Below are positions 52,978-62,012 of a stretch of 64,000 nucleotides of DNA, piece by piece (position 1 is the first letter of the stretch; the number at the start of each line of letters is the position of its first letter). Source of the DNA: Nostoc sp. KVJ3 (GTDB lineage Bacteria > Cyanobacteriota > Cyanobacteriia > Cyanobacteriales > Nostocaceae); contig NZ_WWFG01000002.1 in NCBI RefSeq assembly GCF_026127265.1, forward strand, positions 496,001-560,000, given 5' to 3'. Below the pieces are notes generated by a model, which saw only the letters and a program-made list of their open reading frames with translations, did no database searches and had not been told where the DNA came from. The translations under genes were made by a program, and so were the position numbers.

Positions 52978-54408
52978 ATGAATTCTAAGCAGATACTTTT
53001 CAATAGTTTTTCACAAGAAAACTATTCTCCCCAAGAGCGATCGCTACAGGGGTGGATGGCGATCGCAGGTTTTATACTACTAACTGTAGTTTGCTATTTT
53101 GCTGGTGCTACTGCTGCATTACGTCTAATTTACCCGGTGACGGCTTTAGCAGTAGCCGTGTTTTTATACTTGCGGCATCCCATTCTCTACATTAGCTTTA
53201 CCTGGTGGATTTGGTTTCTCACACCCTTAGCTACCCGCTTAGTTGACTATAAGGTAGGCTGGGATGCTACCCGTCAAATGCTTATAGCACCATACTTAGT
53301 GGTGTTTGTAACTATAGCAACATTCTTGCGACATTTTCCCCGTGCCTCTCGTCAAGGGGGTTTGCCGTTTGTTATGGCTTTTATCGGAGTCTTTTATGGG
53401 TTTCTCGTCGGTCTGATTTACAACCCACCAATTCCTGTAGCACGCGGATTAATGGATTGGCTCAGTCCGGTGATTTTTGCTTTTCACTTATTTATAAATT
53501 GGCGAGATTATCCCAGTTATCGCCAGAACTTTCAGCGAACATTTCTCTGGTGTGTATTAATTTTAGGAACTTATGGTGTATATCAATTTGTAGTAGCTCC
53601 TGAATGGGATAGGTATTGGCTCATCCAATCAAAACTATTCATGAGTTCTGGAAACCCTGTGCCTTTCGGGATGCGCGTGTGGAGTACATTGCACTCTGTC
53701 GGCCCCTTTGGTTCGGTTATGCAAGCTGGGTTATTGTTGTTATTTACCAGTTCGGGAAGTTTAATTTTTCCGGCTTCAGCCGTTGGTTATTTGTCTTTCT
53801 TGTTGACACAAGCGCGGACTAATTGGGGAGGCTGGTTATTTGGAATAATTATAATTATGGGTTCAGTTAAAGCCAGAATTCAAATGCGCTTAATCACCAT
53901 AATTGTAGTGATGGCAATTTGTGTTGTGCCATTGACAACTATCCAGCCAATTTCTGGAGTTGTAGCAGCTAGATTACAAACTTTTTCTAATATTCAAGAC
54001 GATACCAGTTTTAAAGATAGATCGGGAAGTTATGACAAAAACCTTGGTTTAGCCCTTTCTAATGCTTTAGGGAACGGCTTAGGAAATATTTGGAAAGTCA
54101 ACGAAAAAACTGGTCAAATTGAAGTGGTGGTTATTGATAGTGGCATTTTAGATATGTTTTTCACCCTTGGTTGGTTTGGAGCAATTTTTTATATGGGTGG
54201 ATTAATCTTGTTAATTATTAGTGTTAGCAGTTATGGTGAAGGACGTTTTGATAGTTTTATCAGTGCGGCTCGTGCTATTGGTATCAGTTCTGCTACACAG
54301 CTAGTTATTGGTAGCGGGATGTTGAGCGTAGCAGGGATGATTCTTTGGGGATTTTTAGCTATGGCTATGGCAGGACATAAATACTATAGCAATCCCAAGA
54401 ATTCATAA
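52978..54408 (+). CDS. O-antigen ligase/polymerase-like membrane protein
   Basis: This 476-residue protein has about ten to twelve membrane segments, starting near residue 30 (GWMAIAGFILLTVVCYFAGA). A large outward loop near 300-390 precedes GNGLGNIWKVNEKTG, and the layout resembles Wzy/O-antigen ligase-like proteins. These polymerise or transfer lipid-linked repeat units at the outer face of the inner membrane. Sequence similarity within the family is low, so the call rests on topology and on its place among the island's glycosyltransferases. Confidence 0.72.
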   Translation: MNSKQILFNSFSQENYSPQERSLQGWMAIAGFILLTVVCYFAGATAALRLIYPVTALAVAVFLYLRHPILYISFTWWIWFLTPLATRLVDYKVGWDATRQMLIAPYLVVFVTIATFLRHFPRASRQGGLPFVMAFIGVFYGFLVGLIYNPPIPVARGLMDWLSPVIFAFHLFINWRDYPSYRQNFQRTFLWCVLILGTYGVYQFVVAPEWDRYWLIQSKLFMSSGNPVPFGMRVWSTLHSVGPFGSVMQAGLLLLFTSSGSLIFPASAVGYLSFLLTQARTNWGGWLFGIIIIMGSVKARIQMRLITIIVVMAICVVPLTTIQPISGVVAARLQTFSNIQDDTSFKDRSGSYDKNLGLALSNALGNGLGNIWKVNEKTGQIEVVVIDSGILDMFFTLGWFGAIFYMGGLILLIISVSSYGEGRFDSFISAARAIGISSATQLVIGSGMLSVAGMILWGFLAMAMAGHKYYSNPKNS

Positions 54409-54465
54409 ATATGAATTGAGTTAAAAAAACAAAATCTTACAACTTAAATAGGACTGATATAAATT

Positions 54466-55587
54466 ATGAAAGCAATTATTGTAATGCCACTAGCCGAGCA
54501 ACGAGGCGGCGGTGAAATGATGCTTTGGGATTTGGTGCAACAAGGACGCAATGCTGGTGTCGAGTGGCTGATAATATTTTTAGAAGACGGCCCGATGGTC
54601 GAACAAGTCAAGTCTCTCGGTATTGATGCGCGAGTTGTGGAAAGTGGACGTTTACGCCAAATCCACCGTTTTATTGGCGCTGTTTTTCGGATAGCTGCGA
54701 TCGCACGCCGCGAACGTGCAGATATAATTGTCAATTGGATGTGGATTACGCATATATCTGGAGGTTTGGCGGCCATGCTAGCGGGTTTACCTGCTGTGTG
54801 GTATCAACTAGAAGTGCCTAGTAATAAAACTTGGTTGGTGCGACTCGCCACTTTAATCCCAGCACAAGCAATTATCACCCTTTCCCAAGATGGCAAGCAA
54901 GCACAAGCAGAGATTTGGCCGCACAGACCAACACCTTTGGTTTATCCTGGTGTAGCACTAGACCGATTTGAGCCTGATGCTTTACCAACTCCTGAAGAAG
55001 CACGGCGAAAACTCGGTTTACCCTTACACTGCCCGTTGATTGGAATTGTGGGACGATTGCAACGATGGAAAGGAATGCACGTATTGGTGCAAGCGATGCC
55101 GAAAATTTTACAGAAGTATCCTGATGCTCATTGTGTAGTGGTTGGCGGGAAGCACGATTTGGAAGCGGATTATGAGGACTTTTTAAAAGCCGAAATCATA
55201 AAATTGGGCTTGAAAGAGCAAGTAATTATGGCTGGACTACAGCGTAATATCCCGGAGTGGGTACAGGCGATGGATGTATTCGTTCATGCTTCGGATAAGG
55301 AACCCTTTGGAATTGTGATTATTGAGGCGATGGCGTTGGGTAAACCTGTGATTGCTGGCGATGCAGGCGGCCCGACAGAGATTATTACCGATGGGATGAA
55401 TGGACTATTAACACCTTACGGCGATGCGGATAAATTAGCGATCGCAATTCTCCGCTATCTTGACGAGCAAGAATTTGCCCAAAGTGCAGGAATAGCTGCT
55501 AGACAACGCGCCTTAGATTTCTCGACGCAGAATTATGCTCAGAATTTTATTAGTGCAATTCGTTCTGCAATACCAAGTGTTTCCTAG
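54466..55587 (+). CDS. Glycosyltransferase family 4
   Basis: This 373-residue GT-B enzyme has LAEQRGGGEMMLWDLVQQGR near the N-terminus and the donor-binding segments LIGIVGRLQRWKGMHVLVQA, HCVVVGGKHDLEADYEDFLK and EPFGIVIIEAMALGKPVIAG with the E-x7-E motif. It is the last plus-strand gene of the island, 57 bases after the ligase-like gene. Donor and acceptor are unknown. Confidence 0.9.
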   Translation: MKAIIVMPLAEQRGGGEMMLWDLVQQGRNAGVEWLIIFLEDGPMVEQVKSLGIDARVVESGRLRQIHRFIGAVFRIAAIARRERADIIVNWMWITHISGGLAAMLAGLPAVWYQLEVPSNKTWLVRLATLIPAQAIITLSQDGKQAQAEIWPHRPTPLVYPGVALDRFEPDALPTPEEARRKLGLPLHCPLIGIVGRLQRWKGMHVLVQAMPKILQKYPDAHCVVVGGKHDLEADYEDFLKAEIIKLGLKEQVIMAGLQRNIPEWVQAMDVFVHASDKEPFGIVIIEAMALGKPVIAGDAGGPTEIITDGMNGLLTPYGDADKLAIAILRYLDEQEFAQSAGIAARQRALDFSTQNYAQNFISAIRSAIPSVS

Positions 55588-55707
55588 ATAGAAAACTGTT
55601 AAACCTCGTCCATTTTGAAACCTGGAGTAGTGCAACCCGAAAAACCCGCTAACTACCAGCAGGGAGCAAGAGACTTCTACTACTGTCAATTTCCACTGCT
55701 AATAGCA
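55588..55707. other. Non-coding gap at the island's right end
   Basis: I see no gene, clear terminator or repeat in this stretch between the last glycosyltransferase and the small basic reading frame. Confidence 0.35.
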
Positions 55708-55851
55708 TTAACTATTGTCGCGCCTCTTAGCCGATTTTAAGCAAGTAAAGGGAATTCGTAAGCGTTGAGCTATACACTGCACTTGCATTAAGGTTTTATG
55801 CGAACGAATTTGCTGTTTACCCTTGTTGTTGTGATGCTTGCGTTTTTTCAT
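55708..55851 (-). CDS. Possible small basic protein (47 residues)
   Basis: A short minus-strand frame opens with MKKRKHHNNKGKQQIRSHK and ends SAKRRDNS. It is very rich in Lys, Arg and His in its first 20 residues, with two Cys later. AGGAAAAGG lies 10-18 bases upstream of the ATG, a fair ribosome site. I recognise no family. It is too short to be sure by composition alone. The alternative is a chance frame in intergenic DNA or a relic of a longer gene. Confidence 0.33.
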   Translation of the reverse strand: MKKRKHHNNKGKQQIRSHKTLMQVQCIAQRLRIPFTCLKSAKRRDNS

Positions 55852-55958
55852 TTATTTGGTTGCCTTTTCCTTGTATAAAGATGTGAAAAGCAAACTTTTT
55901 AACTCATTGATTGTACTGCGAATTTCATAGCTTATATTATCAATGCGATCGCAGTAGT

Positions 55959-56660
55959 CTAAATTGTATCTGGGTCAATATTTAACTCTTGCAATTTTGC
56001 TGCCAAACGTTGTGCCTTTTGTTCTACATGTTCTAATCTTTGTTCTGTCTCTTCGGCTCTTTCTTCAGGTGTTGGTACTAATTGTCTATCTGGTGTAAAA
56101 AACCGCAATAGTCCTTCATGAATTCCTAGATATAACCCTAACTGTTGACTCCATAAATGTCCTTGTTTATTTAGTTGCAGAGGTTGATATTTTCCATCTA
56201 CTAAATGAAATCCTGCGAATTCTAATGTGTATGGATCAAACCAAAAATAATCAGGGGTTCGGAAAGTATCTTGATAAATTTCTTTTTTTAAACCTTTGTC
56301 TGTCTTCGCTGTTGAGTCTGACAAAATTTCCAGAATTAAATTCGGATATTTACCATCTTCTTCCCAAACTACCCAACTTTTACGGGTTTTCCGTTGGGTT
56401 CCGAACACTACAAAAAAGTCTGGGCCTCGAAAGTATTCTGATTTGCGTTGGTGTGGACTGTAGTATATAGTCAGGTTTCCCGCTGCATAGAAATCATTTC
56501 TATCTCGCCACAGCCATTCTAGACATGTTAAAAGTAAAATTATTTGCCGTAAATGTAATTCAGTTTCCAAAGGAGGTTCATCACTATATAAATCACCAGG
56601 GGGAAAAATAACATCTTGAGGGATGCCTTGTTGAGAATCTAATTCTTGAGCTATGGTCAT
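55959..56660 (-). CDS. Uma2-family (DUF820) putative endonuclease
   Basis: This 233-residue protein belongs to the Uma2/DUF820 family, PD-(D/E)xK-fold proteins greatly expanded in cyanobacteria and of unknown cellular role. The core is seen in GPDFFVVFG, PNLILEILSDSTAKTDKGLK (carrying the catalytic Glu and Lys) and YQDTFRTPDYFWFDPYTLEF. A C-terminal coiled-coil tail (about 195-228, EERAEETEQRLEHVEQKAQR) is also typical. It stands alone on the minus strand. Confidence 0.88.
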   Translation of the reverse strand: MTIAQELDSQQGIPQDVIFPPGDLYSDEPPLETELHLRQIILLLTCLEWLWRDRNDFYAAGNLTIYYSPHQRKSEYFRGPDFFVVFGTQRKTRKSWVVWEEDGKYPNLILEILSDSTAKTDKGLKKEIYQDTFRTPDYFWFDPYTLEFAGFHLVDGKYQPLQLNKQGHLWSQQLGLYLGIHEGLLRFFTPDRQLVPTPEERAEETEQRLEHVEQKAQRLAAKLQELNIDPDTI

Positions 56661-56931
56661 AGAATGGATAGGGCATCAATTAGTTATAGATTTATTTTAG
56701 CAGCGTTATTGTTAGTGATAAAGAATCCCAAAGCAGTTGCGAAACACGCGATCGCATGAATGTATATTGGGCATCTGAAGCCAGCTTTCCACCACGCCCC
56801 CATAGCAGATATCAAGATAAAAACAATGAAAATAAGTTTTATTGTACTCATGTTCAGTCCTTAACAAATTTGACTCCCTCACTCAGGAGTCGATACCCTG
56901 CTAATATTCCCATATTAATTTCAGATATAAC

Positions 56932-57471
56932 TCACAACTGAATAATAAAACTGTCTCGTAGATGAAAATCAGCCTCTGTGCCTACATGAGTTAACGCCCA
57001 GTAAGTCACCTCACCGCCTCTATCTTTAATAACAGTAGTAATGGCAACTTCAATTGCTTGCTCTACAGAAATGATTTTACCCAAATCAAGATCCAACACA
57101 AGTGCTAAACCTTCGCCTTGATTTTGAACATCAAACTGGAGTTTTTCAAAAGCTATTTCCTCTTGCATTCCTTGACGATAACCATCAAGGCGATAGGCAT
57201 TCCAGTGTCCGGCGGGTGAGAGGTTGAATTCCCAATATCGCGCAGAGTTCTTGATGCCAAGAAAGAACTCAAAGCAGGTATCTTTCCACAATTCATGCTT
57301 GCGTGATGGTGTGTTTGATATGGGAAAAATCGCAATTTCATTTAAATCGCCTTCAAGCATATAGCGGATGGCAAGTTTATTACCATTTCGGGCAATATTA
57401 CCTGAAATTTTCAAATTAGGCGGCGATTCATTAGAAGGAAAGGGTTGTAGGAAAAATGTCTGCTCGTTCAT
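56932..57471 (-). CDS. DOMON-like domain protein
   Basis: This 179-residue protein resembles DOMON-like beta-sandwich proteins. Marker segments are ELWKDTCFEFFLGIKNSARY, the following WEFNLSPAGHWNAYRLDGYR, and the C-terminal VTYWALTHVGTEADFHLRDS. DOMON-type folds often bind heme or sugar, but no heme ligand is evident. Its start overlaps the stop of the upstream kinase gene by four bases (ATGA), so the two are translated together. A sugar-related function with that kinase is a reasonable inference. Confidence 0.78.
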   Translation of the reverse strand: MNEQTFFLQPFPSNESPPNLKISGNIARNGNKLAIRYMLEGDLNEIAIFPISNTPSRKHELWKDTCFEFFLGIKNSARYWEFNLSPAGHWNAYRLDGYRQGMQEEIAFEKLQFDVQNQGEGLALVLDLDLGKIISVEQAIEVAITTVIKDRGGEVTYWALTHVGTEADFHLRDSFIIQL

Positions 57472-58604
57472 TTCATATCTTTGATAATGTTATGAATCTG
57501 CATTTCTTGAGATTCGATACTTTCGGTAAGCTTAAACTGAACGATCGCTCTTGCCAAGTTATGTTCTGGGTGCTTCACTTTAAAGTAAACATTCCCAGCT
57601 AAATAATCCGCAAAAAATCTCAATCCTAATTCAAAGGCGATGAGACGGATGGCATCATATATGTATGCATAGTCATTCTCAGTAAGAAACGCTTTTGCTA
57701 CAGAGAGATAGCCTTGTAAGATTCCCTGACACAAGTCGGTGTCAAAATAAACACTTTCCCAATTCTCGGTTTCTTCACCAGCCGGATTGCAGCCCGATCG
57801 CAAACAATCACCAATATCGTAATGTACCAGACCGGGTTTAACGGTGTCCAGGTCTATCACACTCACGGCTTGCTGGGTAGCAATGTCAAACATGACGTTA
57901 TTGATTTTTGGATCGCCGTGCATCAGACGCAGGGGTAATTTACCCTCAGCTTTGGCATTTTCTAGGATATGTGCAAAGGCTTGGCGATCGCTAACAAATC
58001 GCAAACAATAATCAAACTCAGTATTTTTACATAAACTAGCTGTCGCAAAAACTTTTTCATAATACTGGAGATAAAGCGGTGTAATATGGAATCCTTGAAG
58101 GGTATCAGCAAGTTTTTCTGGTGGCAAATCGCTAATCAGATTGTGGAACATCCCCAACGCATAACCGATTTCTTGCGCTTGTGTGCGATCGCCCATAGTA
58201 TCAAAAGACTGGGAGCCTTCAATAAAGCTAATCGCCCGCCAAAAGGAGCCATCTGCATCCTGACAGTGGTCTTGAGCATCCTTAGTTAATAGTACGCGCG
58301 GTACTTCCCAACGACGATTGAGGGGGGTATGCTGTAACTTTTTATGAATATGTTCAGTAAAGGTACACATATTCTGCATAATCAGTTTTGGCTGACGAAA
58401 CACCTGCGTATTGATGCGTTGCAGGACAAAATATTGTTCTTCTGAGGAATCTAGAGTGACTAAAAAGGTGTCATTAATATTACCACTTCCAAACGCTTTA
58501 ACGCCTATAACCTTTCCCTGTTGAGCGAATTGATCTGCGATCGCCACCAGCTTCTCTGCACCCTGTATATTGAATTCTTCTGTCATCTGAAAGATTTCCG
58601 CCAA
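57468..58604 (-). CDS. Aminoglycoside phosphotransferase-family sugar kinase (NahK-like)
   Basis: This 378-residue protein is a member of the APH/choline-kinase superfamily and resembles N-acetylhexosamine 1-kinase (NahK). The catalytic loop is HGDPKINN (229-236) and the metal-binding motif is VIDLDTVKPG (Asp251, Asp253). GSGNINDTFLV near 39-49 forms the nucleotide loop. It would phosphorylate a sugar with ATP in the cytosol. The substrate is a guess. It overlaps the DOMON-like gene by four bases, forming a two-gene operon. The ATG at 58604 is the first in frame. Confidence 0.85.
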   Translation of the reverse strand: MAEIFQMTEEFNIQGAEKLVAIADQFAQQGKVIGVKAFGSGNINDTFLVTLDSSEEQYFVLQRINTQVFRQPKLIMQNMCTFTEHIHKKLQHTPLNRRWEVPRVLLTKDAQDHCQDADGSFWRAISFIEGSQSFDTMGDRTQAQEIGYALGMFHNLISDLPPEKLADTLQGFHITPLYLQYYEKVFATASLCKNTEFDYCLRFVSDRQAFAHILENAKAEGKLPLRLMHGDPKINNVMFDIATQQAVSVIDLDTVKPGLVHYDIGDCLRSGCNPAGEETENWESVYFDTDLCQGILQGYLSVAKAFLTENDYAYIYDAIRLIAFELGLRFFADYLAGNVYFKVKHPEHNLARAIVQFKLTESIESQEMQIHNIIKDMK

Positions 58605-58650
58605 CGCAAAATTAATTTATAGAGATATCTAATAAAAATTCGCAACGTTC

Positions 58651-58683
58651 AGATCCCCGACTTCTCAAAGAAGTCGGGGATCT
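58651..58683. terminator. AGATCCCCGACTTCT hairpin between two minus-strand genes
   Basis: AGATCCCCGACTTCT and AGAAGTCGGGGATCT form a perfect 15-bp stem with loop CAA. It lies after the 58769-60079 gene in its reading direction and before the kinase gene. It is closely related to 44161-44193. Confidence 0.65.
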
Positions 58684-58768
58684 GAGCTTTCACGAATGAT
58701 TTAGGATTGATATGTATGCTAGCACAGGGCGCGACAGCGAATAGCCCATGAGAGTGCTAATTCAATAG

Positions 58769-60079
58769 TTAAGAAATCTCGTCGCTATCAACCCACTCAT
58801 CATAAGATGAGTCATAACCAGCATAGTGAACAAAGTATTGCTGATTTTGGATTTGCTGAATCGTTGCAGAATACCAAGCCTCTTGCTCATCATCCCAACA
58901 TTTTACTTTTTGACCCACTGCATATCCATTATCATCAGCAGCGCGAAGATCGCGAGTCCGAATGTCATCTTCGCCTACCCACTCGTCATAAGATGAACCA
59001 TAGCCGAGGTAATGAATAAAGAATTGGTCATCTTTGATTTTCTCAATTGTTCCCTGATACCAATCTTCCTCTTCACTATCCCAAACTTCTACTGTTTTGC
59101 TGACTTCATACTGATTATTATCTGACTTGACAGCAGAAGCAGACGAAACATCTTGGATCGGCTTTTGTTGCTCTTGTTTAATTTCTTCTTTAACTAAAGT
59201 GTATGCTTCCAAAATCAAGCCACGAGCGACAGTTTGAGTTCCTGTATGTTCGTAGTAATTGGTAGTTTGATCTAGAAATGCAGCAACAAAATCTAAATTA
59301 TCATCAGCAATCTGAATAAAATTACCCAAGTTACTAGAAATTGATTGCGGGGTTATGCCTGTTTTAGATACTAAATCATTCATCCAGCCTTGGACGGAGT
59401 TAAAACTCTGACTGAGAAAACCAACTTTATCAGAGGGATTACTACCAGGAAGAAAGTTATTGATAGCCGAGAAAACCGGATTTTGAGTTATTGCGCTAGT
59501 ATCAGCGCCACTAATAACGTTATGAATTTTGCTAAGAAAGTCAGGGCCTAATGGCAGAATTCCGTCTATACAAACTAAAGCTACCATCCGTATTAGGGAT
59601 GCATCTTGATAGTTGTTACCAAGGGAATTTGCAAACTCTTGGGGGTTAGGTTGAGGAATGCCATTTAGTTTGCAAAAGGCGATGATTTCAACGGCGATTT
59701 TCAGCGCTAAGTCAATGGATTGAGTGACATCAGCTTTGGGAGTAATGTTGCCTAAAAAAGAGAGAAAGCCAATTTTCTCACTAAGCTTATTCGCTAAAGC
59801 CGCCGTTCCCATAGCTGTGTCTGCTTTATCAATTGTTTGATAAAGTTTAATTGCAAACTGGTAGCCTTTTTGAGGATCTTCGTATAAAACGACAGAGCGA
59901 TCGCGGATTCTCTGAATTACCTTAGCATCGGTAACTCCAGTAATGCTGCGAATACTATTATCAAACCCCGTCAAATTGCTCCACTCACCTGGTGCTACGT
60001 AATCAAGAGCCTTTAAAACTTTGACAGTGATATTGTCAGTCGGTAATTCGTCAACCAACTGAATAATTGATTTATCCAT
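58769..60079 (-). CDS. Hypothetical protein with tandem chromo/Tudor-knot-like C-terminal domains
   Basis: This 436-residue protein has an N-terminal 320 residues that are mostly helical and unrecognised, without signal peptide. The C-terminus has two copies of a 50-residue beta-barrel-like unit at about 326-373 and 385-436. Each reads V.VWDSEEEDWYQGTIEKI followed by FFIHYLGYGSSYDEWVGEDD or a close variant. This pattern matches the Tudor-knot/chromo-barrel of MOF- and MRG-type eukaryotic proteins. The ligand in bacteria is unknown. The two copies differ enough not to be a fresh duplication. It is monocistronic. Confidence 0.7.
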   Translation of the reverse strand: MDKSIIQLVDELPTDNITVKVLKALDYVAPGEWSNLTGFDNSIRSITGVTDAKVIQRIRDRSVVLYEDPQKGYQFAIKLYQTIDKADTAMGTAALANKLSEKIGFLSFLGNITPKADVTQSIDLALKIAVEIIAFCKLNGIPQPNPQEFANSLGNNYQDASLIRMVALVCIDGILPLGPDFLSKIHNVISGADTSAITQNPVFSAINNFLPGSNPSDKVGFLSQSFNSVQGWMNDLVSKTGITPQSISSNLGNFIQIADDNLDFVAAFLDQTTNYYEHTGTQTVARGLILEAYTLVKEEIKQEQQKPIQDVSSASAVKSDNNQYEVSKTVEVWDSEEEDWYQGTIEKIKDDQFFIHYLGYGSSYDEWVGEDDIRTRDLRAADDNGYAVGQKVKCWDDEQEAWYSATIQQIQNQQYFVHYAGYDSSYDEWVDSDEIS

Positions 60080-60364
60080 TAGCCGCTCCTCAAAACTCTA
60101 AATTATCCTTACAACACAGTTCCAATAAACCCACAGCCAGTTGCTACCATACGGAAGCCTTTCTGTAGTCAATGCTGCGCGAATTCCTGAATCGTATTCA
60201 TAGAGTTCCCTGGCTTGAGTAAAAAATAACAAATAGCGATCGCTCCTACAGCACGGCTAATCAGACATGATGCGAATAAATTCTTAACAAAGATTGAATG
60301 ACAGATATTGATTTTTGTCATCTGATTGGTATCATAGTTTTATCACCACAGTGGAGAAATTGCT

Positions 60365-61360
60365 ATGTTGTCGCGTCAACTGGGAAAAAACGGTTCAACA
60401 ATATCGGCGCTTGGGCTTGGCTGTATGGGTATGTCTGATGTTTATGGGCCAGCCGATCGCAAGGAAAGTATTGCAACAATTCATGCAGCGCTTGATGCAG
60501 GTATTAACTTACTAGATACAGGCGACTTTTACGGCATGGGACACAATGAACTGCTGCTAAACGAAGCCTTAACAGGACGGCGGGAAAATGTCTTCATTGC
60601 AGTTAAATTCGGTGCGCTGCGCTCTCCTGATGGCAACTTTATCGGCTTCGATGGTCGCCCTGAAGCCGTAAAGACTTCACTTGCTTATACATTGAAACGA
60701 CTAGGAACCGATTACATTGACCTTTACCAACCAGCCCGGCTCGATCCGAAAGTGCCTATTGAAGAGACTATTGGGGCGATTAGCGAAATGGTGAAAGCTG
60801 GATATGTTCGCCAGATTGGTTTATCTGAAGTGGGTGCAGATATAATTCGCCGCGCTCATAGGATTCATCCAATCGCTTCGCTTCAGATTGAATATTCCCT
60901 CCTGAGTCGTGGCATTGAAGATGACATCCTGCCAACGGTGCGGGAATTGGGCATTGCTGTCACCGCTTATGGAGTCCTCTCACGGGGATTGTTGAGCGGT
61001 TATTGGTCGAAAGAACGCTCTGAGCAAGTGCAAGACTATCGAGTACATTTACCCCGCTTCTCTGGAGAGAATTTGGATCGCAATTTGTTGCTAGTCGAAG
61101 CCCTGCGCCTGATTGCCGAAGAACAGAATGCAACGGTTGCTCAAGTGGCAATTGCTTGGGTGCTGTCGCGGGGGAAAGATATCATACCGCTAATTGGCGC
61201 ACGGCGTTGCGATCGCTTAAATGAAGCTCTGGGTGCATTGGATTTACACTTAAATAAGGATGATATCGCCCGGATTGAGGCAGCCGTGCCACTAAATGCC
61301 GTAGCTGGCGATCGCTATAACCCAGAACAAATGGCAATGCTCGATAGTGAAAAGAGGTAA
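60365..61360 (+). CDS. Aldo/keto reductase
   Basis: This 331-residue (alpha/beta)8 NADPH-dependent oxidoreductase has GLGCMGMSDVYG at the N-terminus, Asp51 and Tyr56 (LLDTGDFYG), Lys81 (AVKFG) and the coenzyme-binding ASLQIEYSLLSR and IIPLIGARR. The fourth catalytic residue is unusual. The family's YQHRVDP reads YQPARLDP, so Ala124 replaces the histidine. The gene is 12 bases upstream of a TetR regulator, which probably controls both. Substrate is unknown. Confidence 0.9.
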   Translation: MLSRQLGKNGSTISALGLGCMGMSDVYGPADRKESIATIHAALDAGINLLDTGDFYGMGHNELLLNEALTGRRENVFIAVKFGALRSPDGNFIGFDGRPEAVKTSLAYTLKRLGTDYIDLYQPARLDPKVPIEETIGAISEMVKAGYVRQIGLSEVGADIIRRAHRIHPIASLQIEYSLLSRGIEDDILPTVRELGIAVTAYGVLSRGLLSGYWSKERSEQVQDYRVHLPRFSGENLDRNLLLVEALRLIAEEQNATVAQVAIAWVLSRGKDIIPLIGARRCDRLNEALGALDLHLNKDDIARIEAAVPLNAVAGDRYNPEQMAMLDSEKR

Positions 61361-61372
61361 AAAAGTTATCGC

Positions 61373-61957
61373 ATGAATGATTCACCTTTGACACCGGAGC
61401 GGATTCTCGACGCAGCAGAAGAAGTTTTGCGTCGTTACGGTCTGGCAAAGGCAACAGTCGTCGATGTGGCTCGCTTTTTAGAGGTGAGCCACGGCACGAT
61501 TTATCGGCATTTTCCCAGCAAAGCTGCCCTGCGCGATGCAGTGGCAGAACGGTGGCTGCATCGGGTTTCCACACCCCTAGCAGCGATCGCCCAAGAGCCA
61601 GGTTCCGCCAGAGAACGGTTGCACCGATGGTTTGAGCAACTCATGACTCTGAAACGTCAAAAAGTCTTAAAAGAACCAGAGTTATTTGCAACCTATTCAG
61701 CGATTACCCAAGAGGCGCGAGGGGTAGTTGAAGCTCACATTGCTGAACTGCTTAGGCAAATCACTGCGATCGTCGAGAGCGGTATTTCCACTAACGAGTT
61801 TAGAGTAACCGATCCGCAAGCAGCAGCCAAGGCAGTATTTCAAGCGACAGTTCGATTTCACCATCCAGCACACGCATCCGAATGGAACAATCCAGATATA
61901 GATAGGGACTTTGCCCAAGTATGGCGCTTGATACTTACTGGATTAGTGGCGGTTTAG
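61373..61957 (+). CDS. TetR-family transcriptional regulator
   Basis: This 194-residue repressor-type protein has an N-terminal helix-turn-helix (ATVVDVARFLEVSHGTIYRH followed by FPSKAALRDAV, about 25-58) and a C-terminal ligand-binding domain. It lies 12 bases after the aldo/keto reductase in the same operon, suggesting local regulation of that enzyme in response to a small molecule. I see no clear operator palindrome upstream of 60365, but the 285-base gap there could hold one. Confidence 0.88.
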   Translation: MNDSPLTPERILDAAEEVLRRYGLAKATVVDVARFLEVSHGTIYRHFPSKAALRDAVAERWLHRVSTPLAAIAQEPGSARERLHRWFEQLMTLKRQKVLKEPELFATYSAITQEARGVVEAHIAELLRQITAIVESGISTNEFRVTDPQAAAKAVFQATVRFHHPAHASEWNNPDIDRDFAQVWRLILTGLVAV

Positions 61958-62012
61958 TAATGCTAATTACTCAGTACTTGGAACTCCGCTTCCATTCCTC
62001 TCTCCGCTTCGG

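Noticed and set aside
55588..55958. Insertion-sequence remnant at the right end of the polysaccharide island
   Set aside because: No terminal repeats or transposase motif; only a short basic frame is seen, reported separately with low confidence.
56756..56941. Plus-strand frame of 61 codons
   Set aside because: It lies in intergenic sequence, shows no motif and overlaps the end of the DOMON-like gene.
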